DNA of 60,178 nt, taken from the IMG/VR virus record IMGVR_UViG_3300005264_000069, positions 1 through 60,178 of that record; one strand, 5' to 3'. This document shows positions 15,507 to 23,979 of this stretch, one piece after another. The stretch comes from a virus. The notes below the pieces were generated by a model. The model was not told the origin of the DNA and searched no databases. It saw only the letters and a list, made by a program, of their open reading frames with translations. Both the position numbers and the translations under genes were made by a program. Positions within the stretch are counted from its first letter, which is position 1, and each line of letters opens with the position of its first letter.

Positions 15507-16628
15507 TTATGTATTCCAAGGACGAACAGCACCAAGTTCTTCGATCTGTGCACAGGCGACGCGAAACTCCTCAACAGAATCGAGTCCGTTGTAGAGTAGC
15601 AAGTCCATGAGATCAATTTCTTCGAAAATACGATTCAGTTTTCGACCCGGGGCTGATTTCAAAAATGGGGAAACTTTGTCATTCCATACAGCTGTCCCAA
15701 GTCTTACAAATGCTTGGAACTTTACTGACGTAATGCCTGGGCGATTGTCACAAACATGAGCAGCGATCATCGTATCCCACGCCCAATTCTTTACACCGTG
15801 TCCTAGCTTTGCGTGTGTCCAACGATCTTCGAACTTTAGGTTCGAGGCGATCTTCGGCAAGTCACTGCGAAGAAGCGCAGACATGGCAGGAATCACTTCA
15901 CCATGCCATGGAAATGCAATACAACGCTCAACGTTCGTACGCCCCCACGCCACACTACACGAAACGATCTTCGCTTCAGCAGCATCCGGCTTGAGACAGT
16001 TCGTTTCATAATCCCACGCAATCGCGCCAGACCGCTGCTGGCAGCATTTTCGTAGCCATCGTGCTGCTTTACCCACGTCAGGCTCACAATGTACAGCAGA
16101 ACGAGTTGTGGCGGGGCCCACATGCCCTGGGGCTTCTTCGTGGGCTATCGCAGCACGTAAATGAACTTTGAACTGACGATCCAGTACTGGGTTGCTCTCG
16201 CGCATGAGAGCAATAGGCGCCCACGTCGGGCAAACCCAGGCCCCAAGTTCGGTGCACGGTATCTGCCAGCCTGCCCACTTTTCGATCTCCCCTGTGTCTC
16301 GTTTCCACAGGGGCCCAATAACAGCACGTACAGCAGAAGATCCGAGTGGTATGATAACGTCAGGATTGAGAGTTCGGATTGCCTTCAGGAGATTAGGAGC
16401 GCAGGCTTTGATTTCTGGCACTTTGGGGCGTCGTGCTGCCGGTGTTTTACAGATAACAGCCCATGTTCCCCATGCGTCGGAGTCGAGATCAAATCCAAGA
16501 TTGCCCAGTGTTCTTCGTAAAAACTTCCCTGACTTGCTGGACCAGCCTCCGTTGCCTTCATCCTCACACGTGCTAGGTGTTTCAGAAACGAAAAGCACAC
16601 GACGTTTGCCAGTACCGATCACGGGCAT
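15507..16628 (-). CDS. UDG-like domain fused to the 3'-5' proofreading exonuclease (split from the polymerase)
   Basis: About 373 residues. Residues 10-190 resemble family 4 uracil-DNA glycosylases: VLFVSETPS replaces GEAPG, then GKFLRRTLGNLGF, AVICKTPAARRPKVPEI, PDVIIPLGSSA, and VCPTWAPIALMRE where HPS is expected, so the catalytic His is missing. The second part has DEDD exonuclease motifs: Exo I AIAWDYET, Exo II NLKFED, WDTMIAAH, and Exo III LLYNGLDS. SPO1-type phage polymerases carry UDG-like, exonuclease and polymerase parts in one chain; here the chain ends after Exo III and the polymerase lies 1.1 kb downstream. I place the start at ATG 16628. An ATG at 16772 would overlap the upstream gene by 118 bases but adds a possible CxxxH segment. 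Confidence 0.82.
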   Translation of the reverse strand: MPVIGTGKRRVLFVSETPSTCEDEGNGGWSSKSGKFLRRTLGNLGFDLDSDAWGTWAVICKTPAARRPKVPEIKACAPNLLKAIRTLNPDVIIPLGSSAVRAVIGPLWKRDTGEIEKWAGWQIPCTELGAWVCPTWAPIALMRESNPVLDRQFKVHLRAAIAHEEAPGHVGPATTRSAVHCEPDVGKAARWLRKCCQQRSGAIAWDYETNCLKPDAAEAKIVSCSVAWGRTNVERCIAFPWHGEVIPAMSALLRSDLPKIASNLKFEDRWTHAKLGHGVKNWAWDTMIAAHVCDNRPGITSVKFQAFVRLGTAVWNDKVSPFLKSAPGRKLNRIFEEIDLMDLLLYNGLDSVEEFRVACAQIEELGAVRPWNT

Positions 16629-16654
16629 CCTTTTGAGGTTATCGAGCCAGCTCC

Positions 16655-16975
16655 TTACCGAGCGATTATGTTCATCGCACTGCTTATGATTTCCTGTGAT
16701 ACACCTTGCGACATCAATGCTTCTGTGTATCGTTGCATGATCGTAGCTGATGTTTCTCGAATACTCATCCATTCTGCCTCAAGGTGACGATTCCATTTGT
16801 TCACCCAGTTGGTTGCCTGTCGACGATGCTGTGTGTCAGGTTTATGTGGGAACTCTTTTTCGATTCGCTTTCCAAAAAGGTTTACACATACGAGAGTACC
16901 GAGGCAGTTTGACGTTATAATCTCAGCATACATCGGATTGGCATCTGCTGAATCTTTTTGATTTTCTTCAGTCAT
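16655..16975 (-). CDS. Hypothetical protein
   Basis: 106 residues. The N-terminus is polar; the middle NPMYAEIITSNCLGTLVCVNLFG is moderately hydrophobic; the C-terminal 60 residues are helical (WVNKWNRHLEAEW, then SQEIISSAMNIIAR). It overlaps the clamp stop by 8 bases and precedes the UDG/exonuclease gene. Not recognised. Confidence 0.6.
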   Translation of the reverse strand: MTEENQKDSADANPMYAEIITSNCLGTLVCVNLFGKRIEKEFPHKPDTQHRRQATNWVNKWNRHLEAEWMSIRETSATIMQRYTEALMSQGVSQEIISSAMNIIAR

Positions 16976-17990
16976 TAGGCTCCGCCTCCCCCAGACAAGT
17001 TACAAATTCAAACTTGCCTCCATCGATCTTCAAACGATTTTCGTCGAGTAGACAATCGTTCGTTCGTGCGATGATGTCAATAAGCAGATCAGGGGCCATT
17101 GAGAATATGACTGGAGGCCCTGAATACTTTACGGATTTTTGTTCCTCGTACCAGCCTGACGCGCCCTTGCCACGCAGACTCAATTTGCCCGCTTTGATCT
17201 TCACGAGAACGACATTGTCATCGGCATTATCTTCAGAAAAAATTGCCGCCTTCTCACACGCTTCTGCGAGTCCGCCTGGAAGTGTCGTCGGGGTACCGTT
17301 GTCCATTATGAACAGTTCGGAAAGATCCTCATATTCATCAAACTCTCGCCGTGCACTGAGAACAAGACCAGTCGTCGGGTTTAGCCAATGCAACCAGTTC
17401 TTCGTGGCGCAGACTTTCGACATACCGAGCCCCGTTACATGTCGTAGCGAATCACGCTTCACCAGGCATGATTCAGACACGCCTGTGTGGACTGGGTACC
17501 TTGCGAGTTGATAGTTGTCACAAGCCTCCACATAATCTGGAGTGATATGGATGCAAGTGAGCGAGAACGTGTTCGGGTCCTTGCTGGCACAGTGCTGCAC
17601 TACACCTACTGCATCAGCGAATTCTGCGCCGGGTGCTTCCCATTCGTCAGGAATCTCCACTGCGTCAACAGGCAATGACACTTCTGATTCCATCGTGATC
17701 GTTGCGCGTTTACGTTTTCCTTTTACCACCAGTCCAGTGCCCTTGTCGTTGACAGAGATGTTCACGTCCTTCTCAGTCATTTTGGAAAGGAGTGCAAGTA
17801 ACGGTGCAGCGACCACCGCTCCTTCGAATCCAAGGTCACATGGGATCGAACACGCAACTTCATCATTGAATGTAAGCAGACGTTCATTTTTGAAGACGAG
17901 ACAACTGCTCTGTTCGATGGCTTCACGTACTGCGAGGCCGGGTGTTACTGCTTCCAGTTTTCTCAACAAATCTTCTCGATTCAACTTCAT
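16968..17990 (-). CDS. Sliding clamp (DnaN-like processivity factor)
   Basis: 340 residues from MKLNREDLLRKLEAVTPGL. The clamp-like pattern includes FNDEVACSIPCDLGFEGAVVAAPLLALLSK near residue 40, a middle domain with SLTCIHITPDYVEACDNYQLARYPV, and an end DENRLKIDGGKFEFVTCL. The overall fold reads as beta-clamp, although identity to DnaN is low. It would tether the split polymerase and be loaded by the AAA+ protein at 10118-11038. The frame extends upstream to 18128, but that stretch contains a terminator hairpin, so ATG 17990 is the real start. Confidence 0.8.
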   Translation of the reverse strand: MKLNREDLLRKLEAVTPGLAVREAIEQSSCLVFKNERLLTFNDEVACSIPCDLGFEGAVVAAPLLALLSKMTEKDVNISVNDKGTGLVVKGKRKRATITMESEVSLPVDAVEIPDEWEAPGAEFADAVGVVQHCASKDPNTFSLTCIHITPDYVEACDNYQLARYPVHTGVSESCLVKRDSLRHVTGLGMSKVCATKNWLHWLNPTTGLVLSARREFDEYEDLSELFIMDNGTPTTLPGGLAEACEKAAIFSEDNADDNVVLVKIKAGKLSLRGKGASGWYEEQKSVKYSGPPVIFSMAPDLLIDIIARTNDCLLDENRLKIDGGKFEFVTCLGEAEPND

Positions 17991-18046
17991 TATGCTACTC
18001 CTGTGTTTGAGGTCTGTTGTAGTATCGTCCCAAGTTACACATTGGC

Positions 18047-18097
18047 GAAAAAAAAATAACCGGTAGGACAGCGTGGGAGCACTGTACCTACCGGTTG
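18047..18097 (-). terminator. Strong intrinsic terminator upstream of the sliding clamp gene
   Basis: AACCGGTAGG and CCTACCGGTT form a long stem (with ACAG/CTGT inside), and on the minus strand the hairpin is followed by ATTTTTTTTC. A second hairpin (TGCTGGCT/AGCCAGCA, about 18096-18123) lies just before it. Together they end the transcript of the gene at 18132-18800. Confidence 0.88.
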
Positions 18098-18131
18098 CTG
18101 GCTCACGGGGGGAAAAGCCAGCATGCACGTG

Positions 18132-18800
18132 TTAGTCAACGTCGCTCTCTCCGAACACATAGCCACGAACACATAGCCATGCAAACTTTAGGGAGTTGAA
18201 CGACTCGATTGGATTGCTGCGACCGTAACGCTCATCCAACTCAGCGACCATTTCTTGTGTGATTCCAATTTCGAGATCATCTTGTTCAGCGATCATCACA
18301 CCTGCGAGGAATGGTCGACTTTTGATGAGTCTAACAACGGGAACGCCTTCGTTTTTGATACTCTTCGACTTCGGCTTCTTTTCCTTCTTCGGCTTCGTTT
18401 CCTTCTCTACCTTCGGCTTCGGCTTCGGCTTCGTTTCCTTCTCTACCTTCGGCTTCGGCTTCGGCTTCGTTTCCTTCTCTACCTTCGGCTTCGGCTTCGG
18501 CTTCGTTTCCTTCTTTGCCTTCTTCGGCTTCGGCTTCAGCTTCGATTTGCTCTTCGTTTCCTTCTTCGGCTTCGCCTTGCTTTTCTTGATTTCAATGGCA
18601 ACACCGTCTTCAATTGCGGAGAGTACCTCGACTAGACGTGCTTCAATTTCTTCATCTTCAATGATGAGATCATCATCGACCATCTCATCGATTTTCGCCA
18701 ACTTTTTCCCTAGACGATCCAAAGTCCACTTGTCCGCGGTCTTCATTCCAACGGACACGAACAACTCAACCGCTTGCGCCTGCGTAATCTTTACTACCAT
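18132..18800 (-). CDS. Two-domain protein with a Lys/Pro repeat linker
   Basis: 222 residues. The N-terminal domain (about 1-70) has AVELFVSVGMKTADKWTLDRL, a module I recognise from other phages without a known function. Residues 75-150 are Lys/Pro/Glu repeats (unit KPKPKPKVEKET three times). The C-terminal 60 residues (FLAGVMIAEQ, GITQEMVAELDERYG, AWLCVRGYV) match the C-terminus of the otherwise unrelated protein at 33436-34173. Highly basic overall. Followed by a strong terminator and preceded by GGAGG. Confidence 0.7.
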   Translation of the reverse strand: MVVKITQAQAVELFVSVGMKTADKWTLDRLGKKLAKIDEMVDDDLIIEDEEIEARLVEVLSAIEDGVAIEIKKSKAKPKKETKSKSKLKPKPKKAKKETKPKPKPKVEKETKPKPKPKVEKETKPKPKPKVEKETKPKKEKKPKSKSIKNEGVPVVRLIKSRPFLAGVMIAEQDDLEIGITQEMVAELDERYGRSNPIESFNSLKFAWLCVRGYVFGESDVD

Positions 18801-18895
18801 GATTCCAGCCTCCTGCTTGTAGGATGAGCCTGTTGTTTGGCCCTCTTGGTCTCAGCTGCTTCACCAATAGTATTGTTCCGAAACTGGCAAACGTT

Positions 18896-20290
18896 TCAGA
18901 AAATGCTTTTGATATGTGGACGACCAAGTTGCAGACAACCTGCCACCGTTACACAACGTGATTCTGAAAAAGCTTCCTCGCGTCGTTTTGTCCAATTGAG
19001 TCTGAAGATACCTCGGTCTGATTCCTCTTCTGTGGCGTTGATACCAAGCATAGCAGTGACGTGGTCATTTTTGCGCCTGTCATCACTGAAGTTCCCACGA
19101 CGAATTGTGTGCGCGTCATAACTATTCGCGTCGGCCTGTGTTGCAGTCACCACAAGAATGTGGCGACTCTGTGATAGGTTGCGCAATTGCTTCCACGTCT
19201 CGTTGATAGCATCACGATCGCCTGGTGTGTAACCAGTAGGGATTGCGAGGATATCTGCGTAGTCAATAACAACAACATCAGGCACCCACCCTGCACGTTC
19301 CCAAATGTCGAGCACATTGCCAATTCCTTCGACGTTGATAGAACTGTTCGGGTGCGTGCTGAGTTTCATAAGGGACTTCTTGTGTCGGCGTGTTTTTACC
19401 ACACAGCTTTTCCATGCTTCATGCCAATTGAGAGGCCCTTCAAACTTCACTATTTTCGTTTCAACATCAGCTGTGCCATTCTCCTCTCCTCTCGAAATGT
19501 GCGTCGGTACTTCAATGTTGTAGGGACCTGTCAAAGGCGCACCTGACGAGCGACACATAAAGCGTCGCATAATCTGATGTTGGCTCATGTCACCGACTTC
19601 GAAAAATGCGACGCGATTATGTTGACGAATCGCTTGCCATGCAATGTCGATCAACCACCATGTTTTACCGACTGATGCTTTACCTGTGAGTGCCACAAAC
19701 TCATCGCGCCCAAGCTGATCGCCAAAAAACTTTCCCAAGTCACCGGGATACGTAATGAGTGGTTTTGCTTTTATCGCGAACGCCTCTTCTACGGCAGCTC
19801 GATCATGCAGCACATCTATACCTGCGCCAACACCCATCTCGAGGTGATTCCACTTGGCTGCAACTGCAAGTGCTTTCGTTACATCACCACGATCAACATG
19901 CCCTTTTACTATGTTCGCCATATTCTCCAACTGAACTGCGTTGAAGTGTTCACCTGCGAAGTCGATAACGTAATCTGAATTCGTATCTTCCTCCTCTGCT
20001 TCCCAGTCGTCACTCAGCTCTCCCAAAAACTGATCAACAAGTTCGACTGTTGTATCGTCTGTTGCTTTATCCGCCCAACTTTGAAACAGTCCTTCGATGT
20101 CTCCCTTCGGTGCTTTGTTGTATCGTCTAAAATAATTGACGCACCATTTCCCGACAAGGTTCGCCCAGCGGATTCTAAACAAGCCCTCCTGTTTCCATCG
20201 TGCGCTCACTTGCCCAAGTACCATGCTGTCGACAATCAAGGCAGTGAGGATTCTTTTCTCTTCGGTTGCGTCATGCGTATCAACTTTCAT
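18896..20290 (-). CDS. DnaB-like replicative helicase
   Basis: 464 residues. After an N-terminal helical part of about 190 residues, the RecA-like motor has Walker A GKASVGKTW near 205, VAFFEVGDMSQHQIMRRF as the following motif, Walker B VVVIDYADIL near 345, and VVTATQAD with the Gln sensor. These features match DnaB/gp41 helicases that unwind DNA as hexamers with primase. Primase (21934-22815) and two winged-helix proteins, possible loaders, lie just upstream in the same operon. The middle (about 260-320) is longer than usual. Confidence 0.87.
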   Translation of the reverse strand: MKVDTHDATEEKRILTALIVDSMVLGQVSARWKQEGLFRIRWANLVGKWCVNYFRRYNKAPKGDIEGLFQSWADKATDDTTVELVDQFLGELSDDWEAEEEDTNSDYVIDFAGEHFNAVQLENMANIVKGHVDRGDVTKALAVAAKWNHLEMGVGAGIDVLHDRAAVEEAFAIKAKPLITYPGDLGKFFGDQLGRDEFVALTGKASVGKTWWLIDIAWQAIRQHNRVAFFEVGDMSQHQIMRRFMCRSSGAPLTGPYNIEVPTHISRGEENGTADVETKIVKFEGPLNWHEAWKSCVVKTRRHKKSLMKLSTHPNSSINVEGIGNVLDIWERAGWVPDVVVIDYADILAIPTGYTPGDRDAINETWKQLRNLSQSRHILVVTATQADANSYDAHTIRRGNFSDDRRKNDHVTAMLGINATEEESDRGIFRLNWTKRREEAFSESRCVTVAGCLQLGRPHIKSIF

Positions 20291-20304
20291 ACGATATTTT
20301 CCCC

Positions 20305-21540
20305 TTATGTGGATGCTGGAATTTCTTTATGCATTGCAATGATGAATGCATTCCATCGTGCTGGTGCTTTCGTGTAGTATTCAGCCCAACCTCGACCCAT
20401 TGCTGTGAATCGTTTTGTGCTCTCTTGAAACAACAGAGGCTGTAAATCCCCAGACCAATCATCCCAATTCTGAATCTGCTTGTTTACATCCTGAAGCCAT
20501 CGTTTCGCGAAAGTCAACGCATCAGGCATGGTCGTCACTAGGTACTTGCCAAACGAAAGTAGACTTCTTCGATTTGCATAGGTCTTTCCATGAAAGTCAC
20601 TACGCAGTCGTTCAATGAATGCGTTGCGATCATCAAGCCATTTCTGATACGCATTCACACAAGTCTGAAGAGCTGCAGGCACGTGTTCTCTGCTACCTTT
20701 TGGCCAGCCAATAGTGCAGAGTCGCTTTGCTACCTTCTTCACGTCTGGTGCAATCTCAATCACACACCACGTGCCCCTGCTTGCTTGCTGCCATAGACTC
20801 GAAAACTTTTTACGAAAACTAGCACCAGAAAATATCTGCGGAACGAATTCTTCCCCAATGTGAAGTTCATACCAGCACAGTGCTGTGGTGATGTCTTCCT
20901 CTGATACTTTGTCCAGAGTTCGTAGGTGCCGTATGTGAAGTGCCCAGCTTGATGGGCGTGCCCTGCCAATGCCAGTTTTGCGTGCATGCCCATATGACTT
21001 TACGGTGTCGAAGAGAAGATGTGCAATGTTGACATCGAATTCGTTGGTGCCGATGGGCCTCCCTGCTTCAAGTCCGAAAGACGTTCGCTCGTGCAAGTCG
21101 TCATTGCCGAGTGTTGTTGTCTTTATAGGCTTACTACTACTACGGGTGCCCTGTGAGGACACCCCCCCATGTCCTGTGAGGGCACCCCCCTGTGTTTTCT
21201 GTTTCTTCTCATCAATGAAAACAGTCGGGATGGCACGCAGGTAGCGAACCGCTGTGCCCTTATGCTTCTCTTGCACCACGAAGCCCTTGTCCTTTAGTTT
21301 TTTCAGTGCCTTTTGTATGAGCCGAATCGTCGTATCACAGTATTCAGCGAAGAGTGCATTTCCCACAAAACAACCCTTCGGTGCTTTTGTGTATTTTGCG
21401 ATGACGCCGAAGACTCGCAACTCCAGCAAGGTGATCTCCTTGGCATACAGAGCGTCACAGACTTCCTTTGGCAGGGACAAAAAGTTGAGCTTGAACTGTT
21501 CCGATTCCTTCATGCTTGTGTCATGTTTGTCAGAAGCCAT
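20305..21540 (-). CDS. Winged-helix replication protein (possible helicase loader or initiator)
   Basis: 411 residues. The N-terminal 110 form a winged helix: LELRVFGVIAKYTKAPKGCFVGNALFAEYC, then IRLIQKALKKLKDKGFV, then a basic wing. A Ser/Lys/Thr-rich linker (about 115-150) leads to a helical C-terminal domain with many Trp. The layout resembles replication initiators or loaders such as lambda O, DnaD or phage gp59-type proteins, but no family was recognised. It lies between the helicase and a shorter winged-helix paralogue. The stretch 21150-21200 has C-runs, seen as repeated GTG/GGG codons on the coding strand. Confidence 0.65.
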   Translation of the reverse strand: MASDKHDTSMKESEQFKLNFLSLPKEVCDALYAKEITLLELRVFGVIAKYTKAPKGCFVGNALFAEYCDTTIRLIQKALKKLKDKGFVVQEKHKGTAVRYLRAIPTVFIDEKKQKTQGGALTGHGGVSSQGTRSSSKPIKTTTLGNDDLHERTSFGLEAGRPIGTNEFDVNIAHLLFDTVKSYGHARKTGIGRARPSSWALHIRHLRTLDKVSEEDITTALCWYELHIGEEFVPQIFSGASFRKKFSSLWQQASRGTWCVIEIAPDVKKVAKRLCTIGWPKGSREHVPAALQTCVNAYQKWLDDRNAFIERLRSDFHGKTYANRRSLLSFGKYLVTTMPDALTFAKRWLQDVNKQIQNWDDWSGDLQPLLFQESTKRFTAMGRGWAEYYTKAPARWNAFIIAMHKEIPAST

Positions 21541-21874
21541 GTAGTGCCTCCAGAATCCGTTTGCGCCCGTCGTATGAAATCTGCTTCACATAGCCCGAGT
21601 CCCTCAGTCGCCTCAAGGACCTAGAAATTTCACTGTTATTGGTACCACAAAAATCTGCAAACTGTGTATTCGTTAGCACACAGCCTTTCGGCTCTTTTGC
21701 ACCACGCACCATCATTCTCTCACAGTCGGCATCGTTTTCTTCACTTGTGATGACGGCAAAGACTTTTATGTCGATTAGACACAGCTGCTTCATCATTAGC
21801 TGATTCACCATGCGGGGCGCAAGGGGCAAGCAATGTGCGTGAAAATCGAAAACAGCTCTAGGTTCTCCAGACAT
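21530..21874 (-). CDS. Stand-alone winged-helix protein, paralogue of the neighbouring replication protein
   Basis: 114 residues. LIDIKVFAVITSEEN, KEPKGCVLTNTQFADFCGTNNSEISRSLRRLRDSGYV align by eye with the N-terminal winged helix of the 20305-21540 protein (AKYTKAPKGCFVGNALFAEYCDTT). It overlaps that gene by 11 bases. Probably a duplicated DNA-binding domain, either a regulator or a co-initiator. Confidence 0.65.
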   Translation of the reverse strand: MSGEPRAVFDFHAHCLPLAPRMVNQLMMKQLCLIDIKVFAVITSEENDADCERMMVRGAKEPKGCVLTNTQFADFCGTNNSEISRSLRRLRDSGYVKQISYDGRKRILEALHGF

Positions 21875-21933
21875 TCGATGTTCCTTTGATTAGAGAAAAG
21901 TAGCAACGACTACAATAGTGTCGTTTTGATTTT

Positions 21934-22815
21934 TCATTCCAAGAATCGTTCGCGTAGTTCTGCGATTTCTGCTGGATCAGCGTCACTTGCATCCTTGCCT
22001 GTCTCAAGCGTTACATTCAACGTGGTGCCGGGAAAGACTGAGAGCGCATCCGCAAGCACGCGTGCTCTCACTTGCGCGTTAGGTTCTGCGTCATAGCACA
22101 CTACTCGAACGGGGTAGCGACTCATCGCAAGAAGCTGCTTCTCCGTGTACGCAATTCCACATGTTGCAACAGCACCAGGTCCAGTCGCCCATACATCAAG
22201 TGGTCCTTCGTGAATGATGATCGAATGCTCTGCGTAATCCGCGCCATAGAGGATCTCCTTGTGGCGGATCTTCTCGTCACTTATCGCGGCGCTCATATAG
22301 CGTCGGGAATCGTTTGGTCTGATGCTACGTGTTGTCCATGAAACGATCTGGCCATGGTGGTGTATTGGGATGAAGATCCGCCAGCGCATATGCCGCTCTC
22401 GGGCATCATTACCGATTCCCTGTATACCCCACCATGCTTCGGTTTGCGCTACGTTATAGCCTCGGGCTACTAGATACGCACGATGCCCCGGTAAAAGCTC
22501 ACCACGACCGTCTGGGAGCTTCAGGCGGCCCACCACACGTTCAGGAGCGCGCACAAGCACGGCATCATCAAGGATCTGTCGGATCTGGAACGCGCTTTGA
22601 TCGCAGGCGAGTGAGAGCATCTTGGCGGTATTTTGTCGTCCACACTGCCAACACGCACATGCTCCCGTTGAGATGCTGATCCCCATGTGGAATCTTTCCG
22701 TGCCCTCTCCACATAGAGGGCAGTCCAGTTGCACCCAGCCTATTCGTCCGTGTCTGTGTTCTGCCCCGACACAGGGGATGTCCAGGTTCTGTAGGACCTC
22801 TCTAATATCTGCCAT
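21934..22815 (-). CDS. DnaG-type primase (zinc finger plus Toprim)
   Basis: 293 residues. The zinc-binding domain has CPLC near residue 32 and CWQC near 55. A linker leads to the catalytic core with WRIFIPIHHHGQIVSWTTRS, then the Toprim motif IIIHEGPLDVWATG near 205 and VVCYDAEPNA near 245 (the D-x-D equivalent is reduced to D-A-E). This is the order seen in phage and bacterial primases. There is no helicase domain; the helicase is separate at 18896-20290. It overlaps no neighbour but is 3 bases from the glycosyltransferase stop, so it is in the same operon. Confidence 0.88.
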   Translation of the reverse strand: MADIREVLQNLDIPCVGAEHRHGRIGWVQLDCPLCGEGTERFHMGISISTGACACWQCGRQNTAKMLSLACDQSAFQIRQILDDAVLVRAPERVVGRLKLPDGRGELLPGHRAYLVARGYNVAQTEAWWGIQGIGNDARERHMRWRIFIPIHHHGQIVSWTTRSIRPNDSRRYMSAAISDEKIRHKEILYGADYAEHSIIIHEGPLDVWATGPGAVATCGIAYTEKQLLAMSRYPVRVVCYDAEPNAQVRARVLADALSVFPGTTLNVTLETGKDASDADPAEIAELRERFLE

Positions 22816-22818
22816 CAG

Positions 22819-23967
22819 TTACCCTTCTTCAGCTGATGTTTTCTCGTTCTTATTGATGAGGAACATGCCATACTCATTCGGTTCATTCGTGGGCACGACA
22901 TCATCATGTAGAATCGGTGTATTGTGTTTGAATGGCGCGTAGTTCACTTGATGATGCCAACGATGATACTTCCACACAACTTTTACAACATCAGGGTGCT
23001 GCTTCGCAAGCGATTCGGCAAATGCAAGGCGATGATCCCCACCAGCGTAAACAGTGTCCGTGTTCCCACCTTTCATGCTGAGTCCATTTTGCCCGCCCGC
23101 GGTCTGCCCTTTACTCATAAGCAGAGTGCGAAAGAGGCACGTGCTGTATCCCTTCTTCAGTAGCCGCAGCGAAAGATCCGTGTCCTCATTGTAACGCCCG
23201 CGCCACCGATCAGGGAGGGACGTATCAAGCAGAATGCAACTGTAGATGCGGGAGTTCCATGTCAGTGGTGCTCTCCCTGGATTCTCACGGTCGTGAACGA
23301 ACTTCATATCGTGTGGGCCTGCCATCACAAGATTCTTGTAGCGATCAACGAAATCTTCCATTGCACGGAACAACATTCCTGTTCTGACTAACGTCCGAGC
23401 GTTGTTCATACTACGTGCAAATGACTTGATGTTGTCATCTACAGTCCAGTGTCGTTTGCACTCACGCTCCAAAGCCCATTCCCAAATGAAGTTCCGCGCC
23501 GGGATCGAGCCTTGCCCAAGATCATGGAAAGGCATCACGATCACTCTATCTTCGCCAAATGCTTCACAGTACGCATCACCCTCTGTCTCCTCTACGAAAT
23601 AATGGTAGTCTACACCCATCTGGTCGAGAACACGTCCCGTGGTCGCGTTTGTGGCGCGTCCTTTGCTCGGAATGCAAATCGGGTAATGGCTACTGACTTT
23701 TGGTCCATTGTATCGCCAGCCAATTCGGTAGGGCTGATGCGGATACCAGAATGTCTTCAGTTTGGTTTTTACTGGCAGTTCGATGCATTCCAAAAACTGT
23801 TTTTTGTCAGCTAGTGTCGCGAAGTTCACAACAGTAGTGAAGCGTGGGCGCATATCAGTTTCTTCCAGCACAGGCATGCCCCACCAGTATTTGTGCCAGT
23901 CGGGCTTCACGTTGAAAAAGCCTTGGCGCTTCTTCTTACGAGTAGGTCTTGCAGGGAGCTTGGTCAC
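22819..23967 (-). CDS. TET-associated-type glycosyltransferase (TAGT-like), copy 1
   Basis: 382 residues. The N-terminal 100 hold a WWGMP module with a TKLKTFWYP end, found beside phage DNA-modification proteins. The main part has YPICIPSKGRATNATTGRVL, YFVEETEGDAY, the metal-site-like HWTVDDNI and RWRGRYNEDTDLSLRLLKKG, which is the pattern of TET-associated glycosyltransferases that add sugars to hydroxymethylated bases. Family assignment is by memory of these motifs. It is about 60-65 % identical by eye to the next gene and shares exact DNA blocks with it. No TET dioxygenase or hydroxymethylase is visible in the window. Confidence 0.72.
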   Translation of the reverse strand: MTKLPARPTRKKKRQGFFNVKPDWHKYWWGMPVLEETDMRPRFTTVVNFATLADKKQFLECIELPVKTKLKTFWYPHQPYRIGWRYNGPKVSSHYPICIPSKGRATNATTGRVLDQMGVDYHYFVEETEGDAYCEAFGEDRVIVMPFHDLGQGSIPARNFIWEWALERECKRHWTVDDNIKSFARSMNNARTLVRTGMLFRAMEDFVDRYKNLVMAGPHDMKFVHDRENPGRAPLTWNSRIYSCILLDTSLPDRWRGRYNEDTDLSLRLLKKGYSTCLFRTLLMSKGQTAGGQNGLSMKGGNTDTVYAGGDHRLAFAESLAKQHPDVVKVVWKYHRWHHQVNYAPFKHNTPILHDDVVPTNEPNEYGMFLINKNEKTSAEEG

Positions 23968-23979
23968 AATATGTTTCTC

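Noticed and set aside
14440-15520. Group I intron between the exonuclease and polymerase halves
   Set aside because: The region is filled with three protein genes that have their own signals, and no intron core could be recognised by eye. Kept only as a test for the split-polymerase finding.
18255-18822. Phe/Gly-rich and Leu/Arg-rich plus-strand frames
   Set aside because: Mirror of the Lys/Pro/Glu repeats of the gene 18132-18800; no start signals.
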